Origin: Stieleria maiorica
Lineage (GTDB): Bacteria; Planctomycetota; Planctomycetia; Pirellulales; Pirellulaceae
Reading direction: 5' to 3'
Assembly: GCF_008035925.1 (NCBI RefSeq)
Contig: NZ_CP036264.1
Coordinates: 7,845,641-7,909,640 of the forward strand
DNA: 64,000 bases
This document shows positions 25,348 to 34,464 of the stretch, one piece after another (position 1 is the stretch's first letter; each line of letters starts with the position of its first letter). Both the position numbers and the translations under genes were made by a program. Under the pieces are notes generated by a model. The model made no database searches. It was not told the origin of the DNA and saw nothing but the letters and a program-made list of their open reading frames with translations.

Positions 25348-26452
25348 GTGCGCCTTGGGCGAGGGCGATGCGGAAAAACCTAGCGAGTTACTTCGTAGGT
25401 AATTTGTTAGGCCGTCATAAACCGAAGTAGGTGAGGTGTTTTCGATGAAAATGCGTAATCCTGCACAAGGGGTTCGAAGTCTCGGACTTCGTTCAACTTG
25501 TCCGGCGTGGGGAGTTTCGAGCCTGGCAACAGGCCGAACCGGAGCGGACTTTCTCCGGAGACCGTGGGCAAATCTCACGGCTGCGAATAGCTCAACCATG
25601 AAAGGCCTGCAAAGGCTTGCCGGTGAATCTTGCGAGAGACGGTGCCGAATTGCGAAAGACCTTGGTCGATGGGTAAGGGGATGCTTCTACGTTCGGTCCC
25701 CAGAAATCGTCATGAACTGTGTTCATGATGCAAACTGTGCTGGTTTTGGCAAACCAACATACGGCCAACGTTCCTCCCGTTTTGCGCGGGATAGCGACGT
25801 GAATCGCAAGGTGGAGGTTATGACTAACGCAGGAAGCTCTGTGGTTGCCGGCTGGTTACCGGTGCCTGGGTATGAGTCATCCAGGTGTTTCAAAAGCCAT
25901 AGAGTGGGAGTGTGGCCTGAGTAGAAAGTCAGGTGGTTTCTTCGCGGGAGCGGGGATTCGGCTTGAGCGATTTTTCCTGCAAGGCAGTGGGAGGTCGTTG
26001 ACGTCGCATCAGGTGGTGCTGGCGGCAATGTCACGACGAAAGGGCTGACGGGCAGCATGTAGCTGTTGAAGTTCTGTACGGGCGATCTCGTTTTTGAAAT
26101 CGCCGGTCCTTGGAAGGGCGCCAAGCGGTCACAGTTGGCTAGTGTGGGAGCACTGGCCAGTTGTGGCGGCGAGCCAACGGCGGTACCTCGGAGTGCGTTT
26201 GGACTCCGGCGGTGCCGTCGCAGGTTTTTTGTGTGAGTGGTTCCATGAATTGGCGGGGCACAATTCAATGAATGTAGTTCCGGCAACTGAAATGGAATCC
26301 TGCCATGAAGCTCACCATAGTGCTTTGGCTTTGATGCCAGGATGCACTCCGGCGATGCTTTCTTCGCGTACTCGCTGCGTTCTTTGAAAAACTGCGTTTC
26401 GGCTTTGCGGGAGCTTGTGCCGATGAATCAGGCTCCCATCTTCTATTCTTGC
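25348..26452 (+). ncRNA. group II-like 5' region (domains I-IV), downstream of its own domain V
   Basis: The segment begins GTGCGCC at 25348, the usual group II 5' splice sequence, with a small CGCC/GGCG hairpin next to it. It continues with many strong hairpins: CGAAGT/ACTTCG (25475-25491), GCCTG-GCAA-CAGGC with a GNRA loop (25521-25534), CCGGAG/CTCCGG (25539-25558), CCGTG/CACGG (25562-25580), CATGAA/TTCATG (25711-25727), CCTGG/CCAGG (25865-25885), CCTGA/TCAGG (25916-25933) and CGGAGT/ACTCCG (26189-26208). No domain V occurs further downstream, so the only one is at 25198. The open frames here are not protein-like. It leads straight into the ORF at 26467. The 3' boundary and sub-domain assignment are not resolved. 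Confidence 0.6.
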
Positions 26453-26466
26453 GAGGAGGTTCGAGT

Positions 26467-27120
26467 GTGGGCGGGTATCGAGCGGTTGTAACTTCAGTGG
26501 ATGGATTTGTTCAACAGATAGCATGCTCGTATCTGCGGCATGGCTACTGGTTCTACGTGTTGGGGAGAATCCCGAGGGACAAAGACCCGGCCATCATCGA
26601 CACCAAGCTTATCGAGAAATACGGAATTGCCATCTCCGAATCCACTCGGGCACGACGCAAAAAATCTGGGTTTGCCAATCTCCAGTACATTCGACACGAA
26701 TCGTTGTTCGTCATGATGGCGACCAAAGGGAAACACAAGTTCTTTGATGAGGAATCTAAACTCATCCGCGACATCCGGCGTGTGCCCATTCGTTACGCCG
26801 GTTACTCGATCAGTTACAGACCCGGCGGTCGAAAGAAAGACGGCAGCCGCGATGACAAATGGCATTCACATGTCGCGATGGAGCGTCGACAATATCTTGA
26901 GCTAAAAGCCTGGTTTGCAGAACGTGCCCGCCGAGATTCACCCAAGGCACTTGCATTGGCGTTCTATCGGCTGCCGATTGCTCCGTATGCGCCGATCCGT
27001 CGCCAGCTGCTCATGATCCATCGCGAAGTAAATCGTATTAGGAAAAAAGCTGGCAAGCCTCCGCTGCCAACTGAAATCCTTCCCTTGAAACGCAAAATCG
27101 TCAAGCCGTTTGGCCGATAA
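26467..27120 (+). CDS. intron-associated hypothetical protein (not a reverse transcriptase)
   Basis: 217 residues from GTG 26467, chosen because GAGGAGG lies 7 bases before it; an upstream TTG at 26449 has no ribosome site. The protein is basic, with segments SVDGFVQQIACSYLRHGYWFYVLG, RRKKSGFANLQYIRHESLFVMMATKGKHKFFDEE and a C-terminal PYAPIRRQLLMIHREVNRIRKKAGKP. I see none of the reverse transcriptase motifs (no YxDD), no HNH and no clear LAGLIDADG. I recall similar uncharacterised planctomycete proteins but no family name. Its position in the domain IV place of the structured RNA suggests a maturase or endonuclease-like helper; that is inference. Confidence 0.7.
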   Translation: MGGYRAVVTSVDGFVQQIACSYLRHGYWFYVLGRIPRDKDPAIIDTKLIEKYGIAISESTRARRKKSGFANLQYIRHESLFVMMATKGKHKFFDEESKLIRDIRRVPIRYAGYSISYRPGGRKKDGSRDDKWHSHVAMERRQYLELKAWFAERARRDSPKALALAFYRLPIAPYAPIRRQLLMIHREVNRIRKKAGKPPLPTEILPLKRKIVKPFGR

Positions 27121-27199
27121 GGAGTGCTGTGTTTACCCAAACTAGCTGTTTGCATTTCGGCAAGCGATCTTCAATGAGCGACTGCAAATCTCGCCGCTG

Positions 27200-27787
27200 T
27201 CAGTGTGCGTGGCCGCTAGGATGGTCGTGATGATCCTTAGGCTTTGAATTGTGATCAGAGTCTCCGTGTTTATGACCTGATCCAAGTGATTCCCTGAGTA
27301 TTGTTTTCTGTTGGTCCGAGAGGTCGGGTAGGCTGCGCACAAAGCTGACGATTTTCCAGATGTCATCATCAGTATGTGTTGGACCAAGTGCTGGCATTCC
27401 GGTCATGCGAAAGCCGTTCTTGATGATCCAAAACAGTTCAGCATCGCTGCGTTGGCCGAGCGATTTTGTCAGATTTGGTGCTGGAGGATTGAGACCCTTG
27501 GCGAATTCTTTTGGTGAAACACCAGGAGCGCCATGACATGCAAGGCATGTATCGGAGTAGTGATGAAAGCCAGAAGCAGTGGCTTGCGCATCACCAGCAA
27601 AAGGGTTGGACATCTTGGGGACTCTCCATGCCATTGAGCGATCGATCGCAAACTTGGCCATGGCGACCTCAGCTTCACTGGGGGGCGTTGTAGCGGCAAA
27701 ATTGATAACACCAGCGGAGATCACCAGTAGGGGAAGGGCAATCGAGATCAAAACACCGAGTAGTAATCCAGCCAAGTAACGTTTCAT
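27200..27787 (-). CDS. membrane-anchored mono-heme cytochrome c
   Basis: 195 residues from ATG 27787 (GGAG upstream; a longer frame to 27826 adds no signal). One N-terminal helix (YLAGLLLGVLISIALPLLVISAG) anchors it. The CLACH heme site is near residue 80, and the axial Met is probably in FRMTGMPALGPTHTDDDIWKIVSFVRSLP, the normal C-terminal helix of class I cytochrome c. The His-rich tail (GHKHGDSDHN ... HDHPSGHAH) is typical of metal-island proteins and could bind Cu or Ag. It is divergent from the ATPase gene. Confidence 0.85.
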   Translation of the reverse strand: MKRYLAGLLLGVLISIALPLLVISAGVINFAATTPPSEAEVAMAKFAIDRSMAWRVPKMSNPFAGDAQATASGFHHYSDTCLACHGAPGVSPKEFAKGLNPPAPNLTKSLGQRSDAELFWIIKNGFRMTGMPALGPTHTDDDIWKIVSFVRSLPDLSDQQKTILRESLGSGHKHGDSDHNSKPKDHHDHPSGHAH

Positions 27788-27971
27788 GTAGCTCCAAAGC
27801 AAAGTTTTTCTGCTTAACCGTATCATGCCCTGTTACCGTCAGCCAGAGAACGGTTTGCTGACTAATTCGCTCCGAAATCTCATCGGCTGTTCGTGCGAAA
27901 AAAACGCAAAGCACCAGCGTTTCGTCTAAGCAAACCGTTCGCTCAGCCCTTGGCTTTTCGGTGTAAACGGC

Positions 27972-27988
27972 ATACCGTATAGGGGTAT
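27972..27988. promoter_or_regulatory. CsoR-type operator, site 1
   Basis: ATACCG-TATAG-GGGTAT: 17 bases with 6-5-6 symmetry (one mismatch in the arms), 61 bases before the P-type ATPase start. A TTGGCT at 27950-27955 is placed as a possible -35, so the palindrome would cover the -10 region. The same architecture recurs at 30513, 42591 and 45328. Confidence 0.7.
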
Positions 27989-28049
27989 CCGCTGTAGGAT
28001 TAGCATCAGAGCTTTAGAAGAGCCATGAGCCAGATCATAGGGTGATAAA

Positions 28050-30431
28050 ATGAGAAAAACGGACACTCAAACAATTGACCCCGTCTGCGGAATGGCGGTC
28101 GATTCGGAATCAGCGCGGTCGTCTAGCCACCAGGGCGAGAGATTCTTCTTTTGCAGCGAATCCTGCCAGCAGAAGTTTGACGATGATCCATCTGCGGTGC
28201 TCTCGAAAGCTGCCCGGAGGGAATCGAAGCCGCACGAGGTTGCTCATAGCGAACATAGCTGCTGTTCGCACGAAGAAAAGGAGTCCGACGCTAAGAAGGC
28301 CGCCAGCGATCCGACAGCCATCTACACCTGTCCGATGCACACCGAAATAGAGCAGGTTGGTCCGGGGGACTGTCCCATCTGTGGCATGGACCTTGAACCG
28401 AAGTTCGTCGACCTATCGGATGAAGGTGACGAGCAACAGTACCGGGACATGAAACGTCGGTTCTGGGTCGGAGTGGTCTTGTCAATGCCTTTGCTGGTAC
28501 TGGCGATGGGACCAATGGTTGGCTTGAATCTCGCTGAAGCGATGTCTGATCGGGTTTTCGGTTGGACGCAGCTCGCATTGGCAACTCCGGTCGTGTTCTG
28601 GTGTGGATGGCCGCTGCTGGTGCGCGGAGTGAGGTCGTTTCGTACGATGAACCTCAATATGTTCTCGTTGATTGCAGTGGGAACGTTGGCTGCGTTTCTG
28701 TTCAGCCTGTTCGTTGTGCTGTTTCCGGCGATGATACCCGAAGCGTTCTTCGAGAACGGGAAACCGCCGCTGTATTTTGAGGCTGCGGCGGTGATCATCA
28801 CGCTGGTGTTGTTGGGACAGGTATTGGAACTGCGTGCTCGGCAGCAGACTGGCGGGGCAATTCGCGAACTCATGCAACTTGCACCCGAGACGGCTCATCG
28901 CATCACGGACGATGGCGAAGAGGAGGTTGCCCTTGGGGACGTGCATCAAGGCGACAGGCTTCGCGTGCGTCCGGGCGAGAAGGTACCGGTGGACGGACGG
29001 GTTGTCAGCGGTAGTAGCAGTGTCGACGAGTCTATGCTGACGGGTGAGCCAATTCCCGTGAAGAAGGGTGAGGGTGACGAGATCACGGGCGGCACGCTGA
29101 ACCAGACCGGTGCGTTGGTTATGGAAGCGGTAGGCGTTGGCGGCGATACCGTGCTTCATCGCATTGTGCAAATGGTTGCGGAGGCTCAACGAAGTCGTGC
29201 CCCAATTCAAAAACTGGTTGATGTTGTTTCACGATACTTTGTGCCGGCGGTCATTGTCTGTTCTATAGTTGCCTTCATTGGTTGGGCTATGTTTGGCCCG
29301 GAGCCTCGCTTGGCTCATGCCTTTGTCGCGGCGGTGGCTGTTTTGATTATCGCTTGCCCTTGTGCTCTGGGCTTGGCCACACCAATGTCGGTGATGGTTG
29401 GCGTTGGACGCGGTGCGAAAGAAGGTGTTTTGATCAAAAACGCTGAAGTGTTGGAAGTGATGGAGAACGTAGACACGGTAGTCGTCGATAAGACTGGAAC
29501 TCTCACACAGGGTCGCCCTGAGTTAACGGAGATCAAGCCCATTGGGGACTGGAGCGAGGACGACGTGCTGATGCTGGCTGCCGCCGTAGAAGCACAGAGC
29601 GAACATCCGTTGGCCCAAGCCGTCGTTCGGCGAGCGAAAAACGACGAGTTGCCGGTTGCTGATGCAACTGATTTCAGCAGCATTACCGGTGGCGGAGTTA
29701 GCGCGAACGTTGATAGGCACGAAGTCTTAATCGGGAAAGCTGACTTGCTTGACAACGAATCGATTACTGGTGTTGATGTAGGGCGGGAGCAAGCAACACA
29801 GCGTCAATCCGAAGGGGCGACTGTGATTTTTGTTGCCGTTGACGGAAAATTGGCCGCTATCATGGCGATCACTGACCCCATCAAAGAAAGCACGCCTGCA
29901 GCTCTGAAAACACTGCATGAACTTGGTTTGAAGGTTGTCATGCTGACCGGTGACGCACAACCGACCGCGAAAGCTGTCGCCGAAAAACTTGGGATCGATG
30001 AATTTCACGCCGGTGTTTCACCACAAGACAAACACAACTTTGTGAAACGTCTAAAAGAAGAGGGAAAGGTGGTCGCCATGGCCGGTGATGGAATCAATGA
30101 CGCCCCAGCCTTGGCGGAATCGAATGTTGGTATTGCTATGGGAACGGGAACCGGAGTTGCGATCGAGTCAGCTGGAATAACGCTGGTCGGCGGTGATCTA
30201 CGAGGAGTTGCCGCGGCAAACAACCTGAGCCGCAAGACAATGAGTAACATTCGCCAAAACCTTTTCTTCGCCTTCATCTATAACGCGCTGGGCGTTCCGG
30301 TGGCAGCTGGGCTGCTGTATCCATTCTCCGGCGTCCTGCTCAGTCCGATGCTTGCTGCTGCTGCGATGAGTTTTAGCAGTGTGTCAGTCATCGCCAATGC
30401 ACTTCGTTTGCGAGCTGCCAAGTTGGTGTAG
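28050..30431 (+). CDS. copA: P1B-type heavy-metal (Cu+/Ag+) transporting ATPase
   Basis: 793 residues. It starts with a YHS domain (DPVCGMAV ... [12 protein letters not shown]), then a His/Cys-rich linker, then a heavy-metal-binding domain [22 protein letters not shown] (about 92-117) instead of the usual ferredoxin-like CxxC repeats. Eight membrane helices are expected. [10 protein letters not shown] (about 435) is the transport motif of Cu+/Ag+ pumps. DKTGTLT (about 480) holds the phosphorylated Asp, SEHPLA is the nucleotide-binding HP motif and [10 protein letters not shown] (about 678) closes the P domain. It exports monovalent copper or silver from the cytoplasm. The upstream palindrome implies CsoR control. 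Confidence 0.92.
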   Translation: MRKTDTQTIDPVCGMAVDSESARSSSHQGERFFFCSESCQQKFDDDPSAVLSKAARRESKPHEVAHSEHSCCSHEEKESDAKKAASDPTAIYTCPMHTEIEQVGPGDCPICGMDLEPKFVDLSDEGDEQQYRDMKRRFWVGVVLSMPLLVLAMGPMVGLNLAEAMSDRVFGWTQLALATPVVFWCGWPLLVRGVRSFRTMNLNMFSLIAVGTLAAFLFSLFVVLFPAMIPEAFFENGKPPLYFEAAAVIITLVLLGQVLELRARQQTGGAIRELMQLAPETAHRITDDGEEEVALGDVHQGDRLRVRPGEKVPVDGRVVSGSSSVDESMLTGEPIPVKKGEGDEITGGTLNQTGALVMEAVGVGGDTVLHRIVQMVAEAQRSRAPIQKLVDVVSRYFVPAVIVCSIVAFIGWAMFGPEPRLAHAFVAAVAVLIIACPCALGLATPMSVMVGVGRGAKEGVLIKNAEVLEVMENVDTVVVDKTGTLTQGRPELTEIKPIGDWSEDDVLMLAAAVEAQSEHPLAQAVVRRAKNDELPVADATDFSSITGGGVSANVDRHEVLIGKADLLDNESITGVDVGREQATQRQSEGATVIFVAVDGKLAAIMAITDPIKESTPAALKTLHELGLKVVMLTGDAQPTAKAVAEKLGIDEFHAGVSPQDKHNFVKRLKEEGKVVAMAGDGINDAPALAESNVGIAMGTGTGVAIESAGITLVGGDLRGVAAANNLSRKTMSNIRQNLFFAFIYNALGVPVAAGLLYPFSGVLLSPMLAAAAMSFSSVSVIANALRLRAAKLV

Positions 30432-30512
30432 CGGACCAGATTTGTTACCAACTTCCCTGCCCGCATTACCGTTCAAGAACGAACAATTTTGCTAAACCGA
30501 GCGAAATCCTCT

Positions 30513-30529
30513 ATACCCAAGGAGGGTAT
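30513..30529. promoter_or_regulatory. CsoR-type operator, site 2
   Basis: ATACCC-AAGGA-GGGTAT: perfect 6-5-6 palindrome of 17 bases, 28 bases upstream of the broken small gene and about 500 bases before csoR. It probably drives and represses the csoR-channel-phosphatase transcript. Confidence 0.8.
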
Positions 30530-30556
30530 CCGGCGAATTAAGTCGTAGGGGATTTC

Positions 30557-30957
30557 ATGGACGAATACCTGAGATCGCAAAGAGACATGCAGAAATGTCG
30601 CTTCGCGGCAGTCTCGGGCAGTTGGTCGGCAGACCGCCGGTCGAACTCCCGCAGGTCGCTGGTTTCAACACGCCCGGCTACCCGCAAAAGATGATGGGGA
30701 TGTCGATGAGCGAAGACGAGATAAAGATTTACTGGAACCGAGGCGAAGTACAGGGAATGCGTTCGAACTACCTGATGGCGGTGAAGGTGCTGATGACCGT
30801 TACGCGGGTGCTTCCGGATGATCCCTACCATTTGGTCATGGAAACTGACTAGCCGGTTAAAAAAGGAGCTGTGTTTTCGGAAATCGTCCGGCGGTTCGGT
30901 GATCCGGACCACTACGAGCCAGCACCGAAGCACTCGATGATGAACATGAAGAGCTAA
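30557..30957 (+). pseudogene. broken small gene between copA and csoR
   Basis: From ATG 30595 a good protein-like frame (SMSEDEIKIYWNRGEVQGMRSNYLMAV ... LPDDPYHLVMETD) meets TAG at 30850-30852, then continues in the SAME frame as PVKKGAVFSEIVRRFGDPDHYEP to TAA at 30955-30957. The sequence on both sides reads as one domain, so the TAG looks like a recent nonsense mutation (or a readthrough codon). A separate ATG at 30557 (MDEYLRSQRDMQK), closer to the operator, is 2 bases out of phase and may be the original start, implying a frameshift as well. I do not recognise the family. Confidence 0.6.
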
Positions 30958-31019
30958 TCCTGTCCTCAATCGCAAGAATACGCTAGTATTTGACGTTCGC
31001 TGAACGCTACCTGTGTGTC

Positions 31020-31355
31020 ATGGTTGTAAAGCGAAACACGAGGAAAACGGTGTCACCGGTAGGGAACATGCTGAAGTCCGATGAAAAGAAGAAGGTGCTG
31101 AACCGCATCAAGCGTATCAGCGGCCAAGTTGAGGCGGTCGGTCGGATGATTGACGACGAGGAATACTGCGTTGATGTCTTGATGCAGATTTCAGCAGCGA
31201 CTGGCGCATTGGCCAAAGTCGGACAAATTGTACTGGAAAATCATCTAAAAACCTGCGTCATGGAAGCTATGAAGAATGACGACAATGCAGACCGCGATCA
31301 GAAGCTTGAAGAGCTGATCAAGCTTTTTCGCAAGTACGCCGGTGTGATTGATTGA
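31020..31355 (+). CDS. csoR: CsoR/RcnR-family copper-sensing repressor
   Basis: 111 residues from ATG 31020; ATG 31068 would give the normal 95-residue family length and has AGGG before it, so the first 16 residues may be untranslated. KVLNRIKRISGQVEAVGRMIDDEEYC is the family's first helix. Cys50, His75 and Cys79 (EEYC, NHLKTC) have the C-x24-H-x3-C arrangement of Cu(I)-binding CsoR. It is expected to bind A/T-flanked GC-rich palindromes and to release them on Cu(I). The four matching palindromes in this window are its likely targets. Its stop overlaps the next gene's start (TTGA). Confidence 0.9.
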   Translation: MVVKRNTRKTVSPVGNMLKSDEKKKVLNRIKRISGQVEAVGRMIDDEEYCVDVLMQISAATGALAKVGQIVLENHLKTCVMEAMKNDDNADRDQKLEELIKLFRKYAGVID

Positions 31356-32419
31356 GCGGCTTCGGAACTTTGTTGTGTACGATTGTCGGGCTGCTACTGA
31401 CATCGACCAGTATCTTTGAAACTTGGATGGCCGTGCTGTATCCGCGTGCGGTGTCCGGGCCAATCACGGCGTTGACCTACCGCATTTATCACCACATATC
31501 GCGGCGTATTCTTGGCCCGAAAAGTAGGCTGCTCCTGTTGAGCGGACCGGTGTTGATTGTGACTCAAGCCACAGTCTGGGCCACACTTCTGCTGCTTGGT
31601 GTCACTCTGATTGTTTGGCCACAATTGGGGGTCGGCATTGTCGGATCCAATGCCTCGCCAACGGAAACAGGCTTTGTCACGGCGATATACTACGCAGGAT
31701 TCTCGGTGACGACGCTGGGCGTCGGCGACCTAGTTCCCAAGACCGCGTTTGCTCGAATGGTGACGATCACCTCAGCAGCCATTGGCTTCAGCTTTTTTAC
31801 GCTGGTTTTGGCGTACATCATTTCGGTCTATAGCGCCCTTGGTAGACGCAATCAATTCGCGTCGGAGATCGACTACCGCACCGGAAGAACCGGGGACACG
31901 CTGGCGTATTTGCAGCTCCATCTCGCCAGTGATGATCGGGCACTGCTTAACCAAGACCTGTGCGACCTGGCATCCAAACTGGCCGACCTTCTTGAATCGC
32001 ATCATTTCTATCCGGCACTGCACTACTTTCGTTTCAGCGAGCCAAGATACGCGATGAGTCGCATGCTGCGATTCTGTTTGGAAACGGCATCGCTCTTACA
32101 TGCAATCAGTGAAGTGCAAGCCAATCGGTCGCCGGTAAATTCTGAAGCGACAGAACGACTCTGGCACGCGAGTCTGCAAATGCTGGAGGATGCCAAGAAG
32201 CACTTCGTGATCTGCCGAGTTTCTCGTGATGAAGTAGACCTGTCTCTGGCCAGACGATTTTCGGATCAGGTTCGTTCGATTGTTTCCTATCAATCGACGC
32301 TTGATCCGGACACTTTTGCCTCCGCCTACTCGTCCAGTTGCCACAAATGGTCCAACGATCTGGCCTCTCTGGAGCAATGCACCATGACTTCTCCGCATTG
32401 CCACCACAATTCCGACTGA
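31352..32419 (+). CDS. potassium-channel-like membrane protein
   Basis: 355 residues from TTG 31352, overlapping the csoR stop by 4 bases. Hydrophobic segments at about 5-25, 60-85, 110-118 and 130-155 surround TTLGVGDL (about 119-126), the K+ selectivity filter with TxGxGD. This is a two-helix ion-channel module (Ion_trans_2) preceded by extra N-terminal helices. The C-terminal about 190 residues are soluble and helical without a recognised RCK domain. Coupling to csoR suggests the channel is expressed under metal stress, perhaps for membrane-potential balance; that is inference. Confidence 0.8.
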   Translation: MSGFGTLLCTIVGLLLTSTSIFETWMAVLYPRAVSGPITALTYRIYHHISRRILGPKSRLLLLSGPVLIVTQATVWATLLLLGVTLIVWPQLGVGIVGSNASPTETGFVTAIYYAGFSVTTLGVGDLVPKTAFARMVTITSAAIGFSFFTLVLAYIISVYSALGRRNQFASEIDYRTGRTGDTLAYLQLHLASDDRALLNQDLCDLASKLADLLESHHFYPALHYFRFSEPRYAMSRMLRFCLETASLLHAISEVQANRSPVNSEATERLWHASLQMLEDAKKHFVICRVSRDEVDLSLARRFSDQVRSIVSYQSTLDPDTFASAYSSSCHKWSNDLASLEQCTMTSPHCHHNSD

Positions 32420-32505
32420 AATTCTTGGCAAGACGAAGAAACGGAAGTCTCGTGCATCAAACGGTGTGGAACCATGTGCCATGAGATCAGGAGAGTCGGT
32501 TTTTG

Positions 32506-33954
32506 ATGAGTCTCGAATTCTGGAAGCGATTACCAATTCGTCGGCAGTTGATGTTGGCTGTCAACGGACTGCTGCTGATGGTCGTCGTCCTGTTTCTGAT
32601 CGTCGGCCACGGGTTACGAATCCGTGATGCGAAACAGGAAAAGCGAATCGCGTTGGTCGAAGAAGCTAAGACGATTTACGAGTCAGTGGATGCAATCGCC
32701 AATCGAGGCAATGAATCGATTCAGCAATTGATTGACGACGTTTGCGCTCGAATGAATACGACCGAATCGCCGGGGCATCACATTGCCGTCGAGTGGCAGG
32801 GAAGTTCAATGCAGGCTAAGTCTCATGGCCGAGCTTCGCACGACATGTTTCAAGCTATGCGGGCGGCATCCCGAGGAGGCAGTGGCCAGCCATCCGATTC
32901 ACATGCACTGGTCGTCGCGAAATTTGAGGGGCCTCTTGGCACGATCTATATCTCTGAGGCAGAAGAGTCGGTGCTGCGGAATGCTCGTCATGAACTGCTT
33001 CGCCAAATTGTTGCCGTGCTTCTTGCTGGTGCGTTGGCTGGCTTGATGGTCAATCTTGTCCTGAGGCGGGTCGTGACCAAACCACTGCGGCGACTGGTCA
33101 CAACTCTGGGGCGCATTGGTGACGGTGATCTGGACCCTAAAGCGGAAGAACGCAGTTGTGAAGAACTGAGTTACCTCTCGGAACAGGTCAATGCGATGAC
33201 CAAGAAGCTGGCGGCGGCAGACCGAGACCGACGTCTTCACATGAAGAAGGCCCGTGACATTCAGCAGAATCTACGTCCGACCAATGGAAAGGTAAGAGGC
33301 ATCGACACTGCTGAGTTGTTTGAACCGGCAGACGATGTTGGAGGCGATTACTACGACGTGATACCGCTGGGCGAATATCAGTGTTTATTGTGTCTTGCCG
33401 ATGTGTCCGGCCACGGAGTACCGGCGGCAATGGCTGCGACAGTCATCAAAGCCCTGGTCTTGGAGGCCGTTGAGGTAACGAACAGTCCAGCAGAGATTCT
33501 CAACCGCATCAATCGCCGATACGCGGAGATCATCATAGAGGGGCATTTCGCCACGATGGTGGTCGTATTAGTCGACCGCCAAAAGATGACGCTCACTTGT
33601 TCCAACGCAGGACACGAGCATCCTTTTATTCAGGAGTCGGGGAAGACTGTGCATCGACTCCAAGCTAGCGATCTCTTGTTGGGTGTCGATGAGAGCGTGA
33701 CTTACGCGGAGGAAACTGTTCCTGTTGCAAGTGGAACAAGAATTGTACTGGTGTCTGACGGAGTGACAGAGATGTTTGATCAAGATGAGACCCAGTTTGG
33801 TACTGAGCGGGTTCGGCAAGTTATGGAAAACTCGTCCGCAACCGATGTCCGACAGCTCGTCGACGACTTCTCCAAGGCGCTCGCCAGATTTCGTCAATCT
33901 CGACCACCTTTTGATGATACGACGTTACTTGCTGCAGAATTGACCAGCATGTGA
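32506..33954 (+). CDS. HAMP / SpoIIE-type PP2C phosphatase (RsbU-like)
   Basis: 482 residues from ATG 32506. A membrane helix (LMLAVNGLLLMVVVLFLIVGHGL), a periplasmic sensor segment of about 120 residues, a second helix (IVAVLLAGALAGLMVNLVL) and a HAMP linker are followed by the catalytic domain: DVGGDYYDV (about 277), DVSGHGVPAA, and FDDTTLLAAEL near the end provide the metal-binding aspartates of PPM/SpoIIE phosphatases. Such proteins dephosphorylate anti-anti-sigma factors; none is visible here. It ends the csoR-led transcript. Confidence 0.87.
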   Translation: MSLEFWKRLPIRRQLMLAVNGLLLMVVVLFLIVGHGLRIRDAKQEKRIALVEEAKTIYESVDAIANRGNESIQQLIDDVCARMNTTESPGHHIAVEWQGSSMQAKSHGRASHDMFQAMRAASRGGSGQPSDSHALVVAKFEGPLGTIYISEAEESVLRNARHELLRQIVAVLLAGALAGLMVNLVLRRVVTKPLRRLVTTLGRIGDGDLDPKAEERSCEELSYLSEQVNAMTKKLAAADRDRRLHMKKARDIQQNLRPTNGKVRGIDTAELFEPADDVGGDYYDVIPLGEYQCLLCLADVSGHGVPAAMAATVIKALVLEAVEVTNSPAEILNRINRRYAEIIIEGHFATMVVVLVDRQKMTLTCSNAGHEHPFIQESGKTVHRLQASDLLLGVDESVTYAEETVPVASGTRIVLVSDGVTEMFDQDETQFGTERVRQVMENSSATDVRQLVDDFSKALARFRQSRPPFDDTTLLAAELTSM

Positions 33955-34058
33955 GGTGCCATCATCCGGCAATCCCGTGAAGAATTCAGCAATGAGCCGT
34001 TCTTCGTATCGCTGAGAGGAGGCCCCGGCGATGCTGCAAACAACTTTCCGCATGGACA

Positions 34059-34343
34059 CTAGTGGCAACAGCTTGCGGACCCACTGTTTGTGCTGCGTGA
34101 GACCGGCGGGTTAGCAGCGTAGTTTGATTCCGGAACAGATTTCGACTGGAATCCATTCGGGTCGGTCTCTACGTCGTCGTACTGAACCCTTTCAACCGCC
34201 TGTTTTAAGTAAGCGTCCTTTGCTTGTTGACTCACAGCTTGCTGTTTTCGCCATGGAGGTGATGAGCAGCCATTTGCACTGAGAAGGGAAACTGCGATGA
34301 GAACGAACCCGATGTGGAGTGATTGAACTGACATGACTGACAT
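34059..34343 (-). CDS. small lipoprotein
   Basis: 94 residues from ATG 34343 (or the in-frame ATG 34334). The signal LHIGFVLIAVSLLSANGCSS has a near-lipobox SANGC. The mature part is short, polar and ends SGSASCCH, a potential metal-binding tail. It is the last gene of the leftward pump operon, 121 bases after the CPV/CCxGC protein. Family unknown. Confidence 0.6.
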   Translation of the reverse strand: MSVMSVQSLHIGFVLIAVSLLSANGCSSPPWRKQQAVSQQAKDAYLKQAVERVQYDDVETDPNGFQSKSVPESNYAANPPVSRSTNSGSASCCH

Positions 34344-34464
34344 CCTTGTCGTTGGTCGTGTAAAAAAGGGCAGGGACGGCGTGCTGCTTTATCACGCCCG
34401 AAAGCTTGAGTCCACAGGACACCGCCCCCGCAAAACGTTCGACGGGCGAACCCGCCGTATTTCG

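Noticed and set aside
25342-25357. CAAGGC-GTGC-GCCTTG hairpin across the proposed 5' splice site
   Set aside because: It could be a plain hairpin rather than an intron boundary. I kept the boundary proposal because GTGCGCC, domain V and the domain I-like hairpins occur together, but this weakens the exact position.
25436-26286. Open frames on both strands (25436-25924 +, 25723-26286 -) within the structured RNA
   Set aside because: Composition is not protein-like and the segment is dense in hairpins, which better explains its conservation as RNA.
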